Shown one piece after another: positions 29,007-37,194 of a stretch of 53,556 bases of DNA (its first letter is position 1; each line of letters begins with the position of its first letter). The position numbers were made by a program, and so were the translations under genes. Origin of the DNA: Patescibacteria group bacterium (GTDB lineage Bacteria; Patescibacteriota; Minisyncoccia; UBA6257; GWB1-50-10); NCBI GenBank assembly GCA_030017555.1, contig JASEIC010000003.1:1-53556 (forward strand), written 5' to 3'. The notes below the pieces were generated by a model. That model was not told the origin of the DNA and did not search any database. It worked only from the letters and a program-made list of their open reading frames with translations.

Positions 29007-30224
29007 ATGTCTAATATTATCACCGGGCTCGATATTGGTTCTTCGCAGATAAGGGGTGTTGTTGTTGAGCAAAAAAAAGACGGCGCTCTTTCTCTTATTA
29101 CCGCTTTTAAAAATCCTTCTACCGGTTTTAGAAGGGGCGTGCTTGTTGATATTGAAGAGGCGACATCGGTTCTTCGTGATGTTGCTTTAGATCTTCATAA
29201 AATTTCAAAGCGCGCTACTAAAAATATTTTTGTGAATGTTAATAGCGAATATGTTAAAGCTCGATCTTCTCGAGGTATTGTCGCGGTATCTCGCGCTGAT
29301 CAAGAAATTCATCAAGACGATATCGATCGAGTTGTTCAGGCTTCGCGCGCCGTAAAACTTCTACCCAATTATTTAATTCTTCACAATATTATTCGTGAAT
29401 ATTTTGTTGATGACGTTGGCGATATTGCCGATCCTTTGGGTATGACCGGTAATCGTCTTGAGGCGAGCACATTAATAGTTGAAGCGTTTGCTCCGCAGGT
29501 TAATCTTTTAGTTAAAAATCTAGAGCGCGTTGGTTTTAAAATTGGTGGCTTGATATTTAATCCGCTTGCTTCTTCGCGATCGGTTCTTACTAAACGTCAG
29601 AAAGATTTGGGCGTTCTTATGATTGATTTTGGTTTTGGCGCGACTTCAATGGCGGTTTATGAGGAAAATAAAGTTTTGCATACAAAAAGTTTGCCAGTTG
29701 GTTCGGGTTATATAACAAACGATATCGCTATTGGATTTAAGGTTTCTATTGACGCGGCTGAAAAATTAAAAGTAACTTATGGATTTGCGGTGGCTAAAGA
29801 TATTTCTCGGCGAGAAATGGTAAAATTAAGCGAAATTGATCCCTCAAATAAGAGTGAAGTTTCACGACGTTTTTTAGCCGAGATTATTGAAATAAGACTT
29901 GCGGAAATTTTAGATCTAATTAATAATGAGCTCAAAGTATTAGGACGGTCAGTTCAGTTGCCGGCTGGAGTAGTGATTGCGGGGGGTGGAGTGAAATTAG
30001 CCGGCATTACCGAACTTATCAAGCAAGAATTGAAATTACCAGTTCAAATAGGATTTCCAAATTTACAAGGTTTAGAAATAATGAATCCCGCTCATCAAGA
30101 ATTGTTAGATGATCCGGAATTCGCGAGCGCTGTTGGTTTAGTTCGGTGGGGAAGCGCGGAAGAAAAAAAGTCTTTAAGCGGCGCCGAAGTTATAAAGAAT
30201 TTTTTTAAAAATTTGGTTCCGTAA
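29007..30224 (+). CDS. ftsA: Cell division protein FtsA
   Basis: TGLDIGSSQIRGVVVE..., GVLVDIEEA, adjacent to ftsZ. Confidence 0.93.
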   Translation: MSNIITGLDIGSSQIRGVVVEQKKDGALSLITAFKNPSTGFRRGVLVDIEEATSVLRDVALDLHKISKRATKNIFVNVNSEYVKARSSRGIVAVSRADQEIHQDDIDRVVQASRAVKLLPNYLILHNIIREYFVDDVGDIADPLGMTGNRLEASTLIVEAFAPQVNLLVKNLERVGFKIGGLIFNPLASSRSVLTKRQKDLGVLMIDFGFGATSMAVYEENKVLHTKSLPVGSGYITNDIAIGFKVSIDAAEKLKVTYGFAVAKDISRREMVKLSEIDPSNKSEVSRRFLAEIIEIRLAEILDLINNELKVLGRSVQLPAGVVIAGGGVKLAGITELIKQELKLPVQIGFPNLQGLEIMNPAHQELLDDPEFASAVGLVRWGSAEEKKSLSGAEVIKNFFKNLVP

Positions 30225-30239
30225 ATTAAATTTAAGAAA

Positions 30240-31475
30240 ATGACAAAAAGATCATTACGATCAAAAATAGTTCCTCAAAAAGCATCGCGACCCAAGAATA
30301 AAAATATGTTAACGAGAATTAAGGTTGTCGGCGTTGGCGGCGGTGGAGGCAATATTGTTAGTCGAATGATGCAAGGCGATCGGATTCGTGGCGTTGAATT
30401 TATTGCTATTAATACTGATGCGCAAGATTTAGACCATGTAACAGCTCATCGCAAGATTTATGTCGGTAAGGCGCTTACCCATGGTTTGGGCGCGGGTATG
30501 AATCCTGAAATTGGCAAACAAGCGATTGAGGAAAATCGTTCTGAAATTGGAGAAGCGCTTGATAATGCCGATATTGTTTTTGTAACCGTTGGCCTTGGTG
30601 GTGGTACTGGTACTGGTGGTGGACCGGTGGTGGCGGAAATTGCTCGCGAGAAAGGAATTTTAACTATAGCAATTATCACTAAACCGTTTGCTTTTGAAGG
30701 TCCGCAGCGCGCTAATATTGCTCAAGAAGGCTTAGTTAGATTTAAAGATAAAGTTGACGCGCTTGTGGTTGTTCCTAATGACCGTATTTTTAGTTTAATA
30801 AATAAAGATACTCCTCTTTTGAGAGCTTTTGGTTATGTTGACGATGTTTTAAAAAATGCAGTTCAAGCTATTGCCGATTTAATTAATGTGCCGGGTATTA
30901 TTAATGTCGATTTTGCTGATATAAAAGCTATTTTAAAAGACGCTGGCGTTACTCTTATTGGCACTGGTTTTGCGTCTGGTCCTGAGCGGAGTATAAAAGC
31001 AGTAAATTTTGCTATAAATTCACCGCTTTTGGAGATTTCTATTGATGGCGCAAAGGGCGTTCTTTTCAGTGTTTCTGGAGGGCGAGATTTGAGGATGGCT
31101 GAGATAAATGATATTGCAAAGGCCGTAGCTTCTAATTTAGATGTTAATGCCCGTATAATTTTTGGCACGTATCATGATCGAAGCCTTAAAGATAAAAATA
31201 TTAAAGTTACGGTAATAGCTACGGGCTTTAACGGTATTTTTAATCGGCCGACTTCAACTCCAACACTTTTCATAAATAGCGAATATACCAAGAAAAAGGA
31301 ATCAAATTTAGAAAAATTTGAAAAAATGGATAAAGCCGAAAGAGAAAAATCTGAAAAAAAGACGCAGATTAGTGTTCCTGATGAAGGATCAAAAGGAGAA
31401 AAAGCGGAAAAAGACCTTGAATCTAAGTCTGAGCCGTGGGAAATCCCAGCTTTTTTAAGAAAGCGAAGAAGATAG
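30240..31475 (+). CDS. ftsZ: Cell division protein FtsZ
   Basis: VGVGGGGGNIVSRM, VTVGLGGGTGTGGGPVVAEIA, C-terminal WEIPAFLRKRR. Confidence 0.97.
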   Translation: MTKRSLRSKIVPQKASRPKNKNMLTRIKVVGVGGGGGNIVSRMMQGDRIRGVEFIAINTDAQDLDHVTAHRKIYVGKALTHGLGAGMNPEIGKQAIEENRSEIGEALDNADIVFVTVGLGGGTGTGGGPVVAEIAREKGILTIAIITKPFAFEGPQRANIAQEGLVRFKDKVDALVVVPNDRIFSLINKDTPLLRAFGYVDDVLKNAVQAIADLINVPGIINVDFADIKAILKDAGVTLIGTGFASGPERSIKAVNFAINSPLLEISIDGAKGVLFSVSGGRDLRMAEINDIAKAVASNLDVNARIIFGTYHDRSLKDKNIKVTVIATGFNGIFNRPTSTPTLFINSEYTKKKESNLEKFEKMDKAEREKSEKKTQISVPDEGSKGEKAEKDLESKSEPWEIPAFLRKRRR

Positions 31476-31499
31476 TCTTGACTGTTTTTAAAAAAACTT

Positions 31500-31527
31500 G
31501 ATCGCGAGGCAACACTCGCGATTTTTT
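31500..31527 (+). terminator. Intrinsic terminator after ftsZ
   Basis: atcgcgag-gcaaca... ctcgcgat followed by tttttg. Confidence 0.75.
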
Positions 31528-31552
31528 GTCAAAAAAGTTTTATAATTTTTAT

Positions 31553-31561
31553 TTATCCACA
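31553..31561 (+). promoter_or_regulatory. DnaA-box-like TTATCCACA upstream of nrdJ
   Basis: Exact match to TTATNCACA, adjoining TTGTAT-N16-TATAGT promoter-like sequence. Confidence 0.45.
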
Positions 31562-31614
31562 CTTGTATGAACCTTCTCCTCTGTTATAGTGATTTCGGCG
31601 AATGAAAAATATTT

Positions 31615-34368
31615 ATGCTTACTCAAACTTTAGAAGTTAAAAAACAATCCCTGAATAAAAAAAATTCTTTTTCTTTAAAAAGAATTTTTACCAAAAAAAA
31701 TATCCATCCATTTGATGAAATTAATTGGGTAAAACGTGATGTGGTGATCGGAAGCGGCGATAAGAAGGTTTTTGAGCAAAAAGACGTTGAATTTCCTGAT
31801 TTTTGGTCAGCCAACGCAATAAATATCACAACTTCTAAATATTTTCGCGGTAAATTAGATTCATCAGAAAGAGAAGTCAGCGCGAAACAAATGATTAGCC
31901 GCGTGGCAAAAACTATTCGTGATTGGGGTGAAAAATACGGTTATTTTTTTGGTCGTGAACAAGCGCAAATTTTTGAAGACGAACTTACCCACCTTCTTGT
32001 TTATCAAAAAGCGGCGTTTAATAGTCCAGTTTGGTTTAATGTCGGCGTGGTTGAGAAGCCTCAATGTTCCGCTTGTTTTATTCTTTCCGTAGAAGATAAT
32101 ATGTCCGCGATTCTTGATTGGATAAAAACCGAAGGGATGATTTTCAAAGGCGGTTCGGGTTCTGGAGTTAATTTGTCATTGCTTCGTTCAAAACGAGAAT
32201 TTCTTTCTAAGGGCGGACGAGCATCTGGTCCGGTTTCGTTTATGCGCGGCGCTGATTCGGTGGCGGGTATGATTAAGTCTGGCGGTACGACGCGTCGCGC
32301 CGCTAAAATGGTAATTTTAAATATTGATCATCCGGACATTGTTGATTTTATTCGTTGTAAAACCGAAGAAGAGAAAAAAGTTCGCGCTTTTGCCGCGGCC
32401 GGTTATGATATGTCTGATTTGAATAATGAAGCTTGGACATCAATTCAATTTCAAAACGCCAACAATACTGTTCGCATCACTGATGATTTTATGAAAGCGG
32501 TTGAAACTGACGGCAAGTGGAAAACAAAATTCATAGCGAGTGGCGAAGCAGCCGATACTCATAAGGCTCGTGAGCTTCTTACCGAAATTGCCGAAGCGGC
32601 TTGGGCGTGCGGTGACCCGGGTGTTCAATTCGATACCATTATAAATAATTGGCACACCTGTCCGAACTCAGGACGAATTAATGGTTCAAATCCTTGCTCA
32701 GAATATATGCATCTTGATAATTCCGCGTGTAATTTGGCGTCAATAAATCTTATTAAATTTTTGAAAGAAGACGGTTCTTTCGCGACAAAAGAATTTAAGC
32801 ACGCGGTAGATATTTTAATACTTGCTCAAGAAATTTTGGTTAGTAATTCAAGTTATCCAACCGAGAAAATAAGTGAAAACGCCAATAATTTTAGGCAATT
32901 AGGTTTGGGATATGCTAATTTAGGTTTACTTCTAATGACTAAGGGTTTGCCTTATGATTCGCTTCAAGGAAGAACGCTTGCCGCTTCAATTTCTTCACTT
33001 TTAACAGGGGAAGCCTATTATTTTTCTGCTTTAATTTCAGTTAAAAAAGGCCCATTTTACGGTTATTTATTAAATCGTGAGCCAATGCTTAAAGTTATTG
33101 AAAAACATCGTACTGCTTCACAGGCAATTAATTCAAAATTAGTAGAAGACAAGGAGTTAGCAGTGGAATCTCGTCGGGTTTGGGATAAGGCTTTTTCTTT
33201 GGGTCAAGAATACGGATTTAGAAATTCTCAAGTGACCGTCCTTGCGCCCACGGGCACAATTGCTTTTATGATGGATTGCGATACAACCGGTATTGAGCCG
33301 GATTTTTCTCTTGTTAAAATGAAACAATTAGTCGGCGGCGGTTGGATGAAAATTGTAAATAGCGGTATTGAAAATGCTTTGCGCAAACTCGGTTATTCAA
33401 AAGAAGAAATTATAAAAATTCTTGAGCGGATTATTGAGCAAGGCACAGCAGAGGGCGCGCCGAATTTTAAAAACGAGCATTTACCGATTTTTGATTGCGC
33501 GGTTAAAGTTCCAAAAGGCACTCGTTATATTTCATGGCAAGGCCACGTTCGGATGGTGGGCGCGGTTCAGCCGTTTATATCCGGCGCGATTTCAAAAACT
33601 TTTAATATGCCGCATGAAACAACGAAGGAAGAAATTATTGAAGCATATATGATGGCTTGGAAATTAGGCATTAAAGCTTTCGCTGTTTATCGCGACGGTT
33701 CTAAATCAACCCAACCTCTTCATTCTGCTCAAGCAAAAGACGTGAAGGACAATAATAAGAAGGTCAGCGACTCCCGGGTTTTTAGAAGGCGATTGCCGAC
33801 CACTCGCGATTCTGAAACTCATAAGTTTGCGATTGCCGGCCACGAGGGTTATCTGACTTACAGTACTTATGAAGACGGGTCTTTGGCAGAAATTTTTATT
33901 CGCGTAGCAAAACAGGGCAGTACGCTTTCCGGGCTTCTTGATGCTTTTGCAATTTCTGTTTCTATGGCTCTTCAATACGGCGTACCCTTAAAAGCTTTAG
34001 CTCATAAATTTATTTATACTCGTTTTGAGCCGGCTGGTTTTACCGAAAACTCTGATATTAGGATTGCGACAAGTATTGTTGATTATATTTTCCGTTATTT
34101 AGCAATTCGATTCTTAACTGAGCAGGAACTTGCTGAATTTGGTATGACACCTGTTCATCATGAAGTAAAAAAAGTTAGAACATCGACAACGCCGCCACTT
34201 CTTGAAGAAGACAAAGAAATAAATAATGTTCAAGATGTGTCAAAGAATTCAAAAGAAAGAACTGTGCTTGCTGATATTGTTTGTCGGAAGTGCGGGGGAA
34301 TGATGGTTCGAACCGGATCGTGCCTTACTTGCCTTCAGTGCGGGGAATCTTCCGGCGGGTGTTCTTAA
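31615..34368 (+). CDS. nrdJ: Class II adenosylcobalamin-dependent ribonucleotide reductase
   Basis: AAFNSPVWFNVGVVEKPQCSACFILSVEDNM, GGSGSGVNLS, NPCSEYMHLDNSACNLASINL, C-terminal CxxC pairs. Confidence 0.92.
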   Translation: MLTQTLEVKKQSLNKKNSFSLKRIFTKKNIHPFDEINWVKRDVVIGSGDKKVFEQKDVEFPDFWSANAINITTSKYFRGKLDSSEREVSAKQMISRVAKTIRDWGEKYGYFFGREQAQIFEDELTHLLVYQKAAFNSPVWFNVGVVEKPQCSACFILSVEDNMSAILDWIKTEGMIFKGGSGSGVNLSLLRSKREFLSKGGRASGPVSFMRGADSVAGMIKSGGTTRRAAKMVILNIDHPDIVDFIRCKTEEEKKVRAFAAAGYDMSDLNNEAWTSIQFQNANNTVRITDDFMKAVETDGKWKTKFIASGEAADTHKARELLTEIAEAAWACGDPGVQFDTIINNWHTCPNSGRINGSNPCSEYMHLDNSACNLASINLIKFLKEDGSFATKEFKHAVDILILAQEILVSNSSYPTEKISENANNFRQLGLGYANLGLLLMTKGLPYDSLQGRTLAASISSLLTGEAYYFSALISVKKGPFYGYLLNREPMLKVIEKHRTASQAINSKLVEDKELAVESRRVWDKAFSLGQEYGFRNSQVTVLAPTGTIAFMMDCDTTGIEPDFSLVKMKQLVGGGWMKIVNSGIENALRKLGYSKEEIIKILERIIEQGTAEGAPNFKNEHLPIFDCAVKVPKGTRYISWQGHVRMVGAVQPFISGAISKTFNMPHETTKEEIIEAYMMAWKLGIKAFAVYRDGSKSTQPLHSAQAKDVKDNNKKVSDSRVFRRRLPTTRDSETHKFAIAGHEGYLTYSTYEDGSLAEIFIRVAKQGSTLSGLLDAFAISVSMALQYGVPLKALAHKFIYTRFEPAGFTENSDIRIATSIVDYIFRYLAIRFLTEQELAEFGMTPVHHEVKKVRTSTTPPLLEEDKEINNVQDVSKNSKERTVLADIVCRKCGGMMVRTGSCLTCLQCGESSGGCS

Positions 34369-34376
34369 TTTTCTTG

Positions 34377-34449
34377 TCCCCTCACCAGGACTCGAACCTG
34401 GGACCCACTGCTTAAAAGGCAGGTGCTCTACCAACTGAGCTATGAGGGG
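34377..34449 (-). tRNA. tRNA-Lys(TTT)
   Basis: CCCCTCATAGCTCAGTTGGTAGAGCACCTGCCTTTTAAGCAGTGGGTCCCAGGTTCGAGTCCTGGTGAGGGGA; anticodon loop CTTTTAA; no encoded CCA. Confidence 0.92.
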
Positions 34450-34470
34450 ATTTACGTAAATTATAAATAT

Positions 34471-34514
34471 CTGCTTAAAAGTCCGCCAGTTGGCGGATGA
34501 GCTATGCGGGGATT
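34471..34514 (-). repeat. Partial tRNA-Lys duplication with its centre replaced by palindrome TCCGCCAGTTGGCGGA
   Basis: ctgcttaaaag and tgagctatg[c]ggggattt match the neighbouring tRNA; middle is the palindrome also found at 45113. Confidence 0.7.
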
Positions 34515-34550
34515 TTAATTGATTATAGATAGTGTAGATAAATTATAGTA

Positions 34551-34640
34551 AAAATTCAATCCCGTAGTGAAAATTCGACTGTCTGCAATTTTGTTCCGTA
34601 AAACGGAACAAGTCAAATTTCTACTACGGGATCAAATTTT
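34551..34640. repeat. 90-bp nested inverted-repeat element
   Basis: ATCCCGTAGT...ACTACGGGAT outer arms and TTGTTCCGT-AAA-ACGGAACAA inner hairpin. Confidence 0.85.
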
Positions 34641-34681
34641 ACGCTTTGCTTATAAATGATAGTTTTTGTAGGATAAAAATA

Positions 34682-35380
34682 ATGCATATTCACAGATTTT
34701 TCGGGGATTTTGATTTTAGTAAGCGAGATATTAAAATTTTTGATAAAGAACAAATAAACCAAATAAAAAACGTTCTAAGGTTGGGCGCGGATGATTATGT
34801 TATTCTTTGCGACGGCGAGTTAATTGAAGCTAACGCAAAAATTGTAAACATAAAAAAAGACTTTATCGAATTAAAAGTTTTGAATGTTTGGCAAAACAAA
34901 AGTGAATCTCCGCGATTTGTTCGTCTTTTTCTTTCGGTTTTAAGAAGAGAAAATTTTGAGTGGGCAGTCCAAAAAGCAGTTGAGGTCGGCGTAAAAGAAA
35001 TTATTCCAATTATTACTAAACATACGGTAAAACTTAATTTCAAAAAAGATCGGCTGGAAAAGATTATAAAGGAAGCAGCCGAGCAATCCGGCAGAGGATT
35101 TATGCCAAAATTAAGAGATGTGATAGTTTTTGAGCAAGCCGTTTTAAAGTTTAATAAAGATCAATACAATCTACTTTTTGATAAAAACGGAGAACAATTT
35201 GACGGTGTTTTTAAAGAAATAAATGAAGTTGGCATTTGGATTGGACCGGAAGGCGGTTGGGAAGATAGCGAAATTAAAATTGCCCATAATAATGATTTTA
35301 GGATTATGAGATTAGGCAATCTTATTTTGCGATCAGAGACCGCAACGGCGATTGCCGTATTTTTGGCTTGCAAAGGGTAA
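34682..35380 (+). CDS. rsmE: 16S rRNA m3U1498 methyltransferase
   Basis: MHIHRFFGDF..., AVQKAVEVGVKEIIPIIT, WIGPEGGWEDSEI, RLGNLILRSETATAIAVF. Confidence 0.92.
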   Translation: MHIHRFFGDFDFSKRDIKIFDKEQINQIKNVLRLGADDYVILCDGELIEANAKIVNIKKDFIELKVLNVWQNKSESPRFVRLFLSVLRRENFEWAVQKAVEVGVKEIIPIITKHTVKLNFKKDRLEKIIKEAAEQSGRGFMPKLRDVIVFEQAVLKFNKDQYNLLFDKNGEQFDGVFKEINEVGIWIGPEGGWEDSEIKIAHNNDFRIMRLGNLILRSETATAIAVFLACKG

Positions 35381-35406
35381 TTAAAAAATTATAATAGGAA
35401 AGTTAT

Positions 35407-35481
35407 TCCCCGGTAGCTCAATGGTAGAGCGACGCTCTGTTAAAGCGTGGGTTGTAGGTTCGAATCCTACCCGGGGAGCCA
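35407..35481 (+). tRNA. tRNA-Asn(GTT), CCA encoded
   Basis: TCCCCGGTAGCTCAATGGTAGAGCGACGCTCTGTTAAAGCGTGGGTTGTAGGTTCGAATCCTACCCGGGGAGCCA; loop CTGTTAA. Confidence 0.95.
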
Positions 35482-35562
35482 GTGTGCACGAACAGAGGCG
35501 AAAATCGGCATTTTTTTGTAGCAAGGGTTTTTTTCGGTTTATAATCGCCATTTAAAAAATTT

Positions 35563-35591
35563 TTGACAAAATTTTATTTCTTCGATATCAT
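35563..35591 (+). promoter_or_regulatory. Sigma70-like promoter for the cold-shock gene
   Basis: TTGACA-N17-TATCAT. Confidence 0.6.
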
Positions 35592-35657
35592 TAAAAATAT
35601 AAAATTAAACAATCAAGAGACAAGGTCGAGTTTCTAAGTAAAAAAATAATTAAACAA

Positions 35658-35858
35658 ATGAACGGAACTATCAAAAAGCTTGTCACGGAAAGAGGATTTG
35701 GATTCATTACCCGTGAAGGCGAAACAAAGGATCTTTTCTTTCACTCCAAAGAATTAAAAGGAGTGACATTTGACGAATTGAAGGAAGGCGATGCTGTTAC
35801 CTTTGAAGTCGTTGATGGCGAAAAGGGTCCGAGCGCCACAAACGTATCGCGCGCCTAA
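35658..35858 (+). CDS. Cold-shock domain protein
   Basis: MNGTIKKLVTERGFGFITREGETKDLFFHSKEL...GDAVTFEV. Confidence 0.92.
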   Translation: MNGTIKKLVTERGFGFITREGETKDLFFHSKELKGVTFDELKEGDAVTFEVVDGEKGPSATNVSRA

Positions 35859-35870
35859 GCGCCGATTTTT

Positions 35871-35907
35871 AAAAACCGCCCTTTGATTTTTCTTTGGGTG
35901 GTTTTTA
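35871..35907 (+). terminator. Intrinsic terminator after the cold-shock gene
   Basis: aaaaaccgccctttg...ttgggtggttttt. Confidence 0.75.
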
Positions 35908-35928
35908 ATTTTATTAAATTGTATTCTG

Positions 35929-35957
35929 TTGACAAACTTCAAAGATTTTGTTAGGTT
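35929..35957 (+). promoter_or_regulatory. Sigma70-like promoter
   Basis: TTGACA-N17-TAGGTT; downstream SD aaaggag before ATG 36010. Confidence 0.5.
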
Positions 35958-36009
35958 GATATTGGTTAATTTTGACAAATAAATAAAGTAAAGAAAGGAG
36001 ATTTATAAA

Positions 36010-36588
36010 ATGTCAGAAAATCAAAAATCTAGCCAAGAAACTACAACACAGCCTTATCGGCATAAACCCAGTTGGGAACGAGAATCGTCTGACGGAAAAG
36101 GCTTTCTATGGCTTCTAATGATTTCGATTGTTATAGGGATTCTGGTAATAATCGGCTTTGTTAGCGGTTGGTTTAGCGGTAAGAGTGATATTCCGCAAGC
36201 CGAACTTAAAGCAAAATATGAACTTTGCAAAAGTACTTCAGATGAAATTACTGCTATAACAGTAACTATAAGTTCGCTTGAAAAACGCAAAGTCGGGATT
36301 GAGAATGCTAATAAAAAGAAACCTCAAGCCAAATGGTCGAAAAAAGTCAAAGCGGATTATAATTTATTACTTTCTCAAATTAATTCTTTGAAAGCAAAAT
36401 ATGACAGTCTTAGTAATATGTATAACACCGAGATGGCTAAGCTCAATTGGCGTTTTACAAAACCTGATAGTTTGCCGGCTGATAAAATCGAAATATTGCC
36501 ACGAGAATTAGAACCCATTTTAAAAGATAAAATTTCCGGTTCGAAAGAAAAAATTTCTGGTCCTAGTGGTCAAATTCTGATTTTCTGA
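36010..36588 (+). CDS. Membrane protein with coiled coil, unknown function
   Basis: Intact ORF with SD aaaggag; one TM. Confidence 0.6.
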   Translation: MSENQKSSQETTTQPYRHKPSWERESSDGKGFLWLLMISIVIGILVIIGFVSGWFSGKSDIPQAELKAKYELCKSTSDEITAITVTISSLEKRKVGIENANKKKPQAKWSKKVKADYNLLLSQINSLKAKYDSLSNMYNTEMAKLNWRFTKPDSLPADKIEILPRELEPILKDKISGSKEKISGPSGQILIF

Positions 36589-36616
36589 GGAAACAACCAT
36601 AGAGTAATTAATTTTA

Positions 36617-36646
36617 AACTCCCAGTTTTCATAGGGAGTTTTTTGT
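36617..36646 (+). terminator. Intrinsic terminator
   Basis: aaactccc-agttttcata-gggagtttttt. Confidence 0.75.
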
Positions 36647-36687
36647 TTGCGGTTGAAATTATTATTGAATTGTGTAATTATTAGACT

Positions 36688-37062
36688 ATGGAAAGAAAAG
36701 AATTAATTAGAACGATTTATTTATATCTTTTTTCCTTAGTTGGTTTGGTGCTTGTAATTATCGGGCTTGTAAGATTGGTTGATTTAGGTTTAAAGATTTA
36801 TGTTTTTCCAAAAGCCGATGAGGCGGTTGTTTATCCAGAATATCCTATGCCAAAGCCAGTTCCAGTAGCGGAAAAACAAGGCGAGCCGACAAAAGAAGAT
36901 TTGGCCCGTTATAAGGCTGATCAAGAAATATCTCAAATAAAACAAAAAGAAAGCGAGCGGGCGCGGACAGCTTCTAATTCAATTGCAATGCTTATTATTG
37001 GTTTGCCGATATTTTTTTATCATTGGCGGAGCGTGCAAAAAGATCGGAAAATAAAAATCTAA
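36688..37062 (+). CDS. Two-TM protein of unknown function
   Basis: Intact ORF with two hydrophobic segments, followed by a terminator. Confidence 0.55.
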   Translation: MERKELIRTIYLYLFSLVGLVLVIIGLVRLVDLGLKIYVFPKADEAVVYPEYPMPKPVPVAEKQGEPTKEDLARYKADQEISQIKQKESERARTASNSIAMLIIGLPIFFYHWRSVQKDRKIKI

Positions 37063-37084
37063 CTCCTCTTTAAGGAGTTTTTTG
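37061..37084 (+). terminator. Intrinsic terminator
   Basis: aactcc-tcttta-aggagttttttg. Confidence 0.75.
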
Positions 37085-37194
37085 TTGAGGCAATTTTTCG
37101 CAGAATCTTGACTATTAATAATTTGCGACCGTTAAAAAAACAGGTAGAAATACCCGCTTTTTTCATTTTGTGGTTAAATTAAGAAGTAATCAAA

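Noticed and set aside
34551-34640. Integron attC site
   Set aside because: No recognisable R/L box consensus (GTTRRRY/RYYYAAC) and no integrase or cassette array nearby
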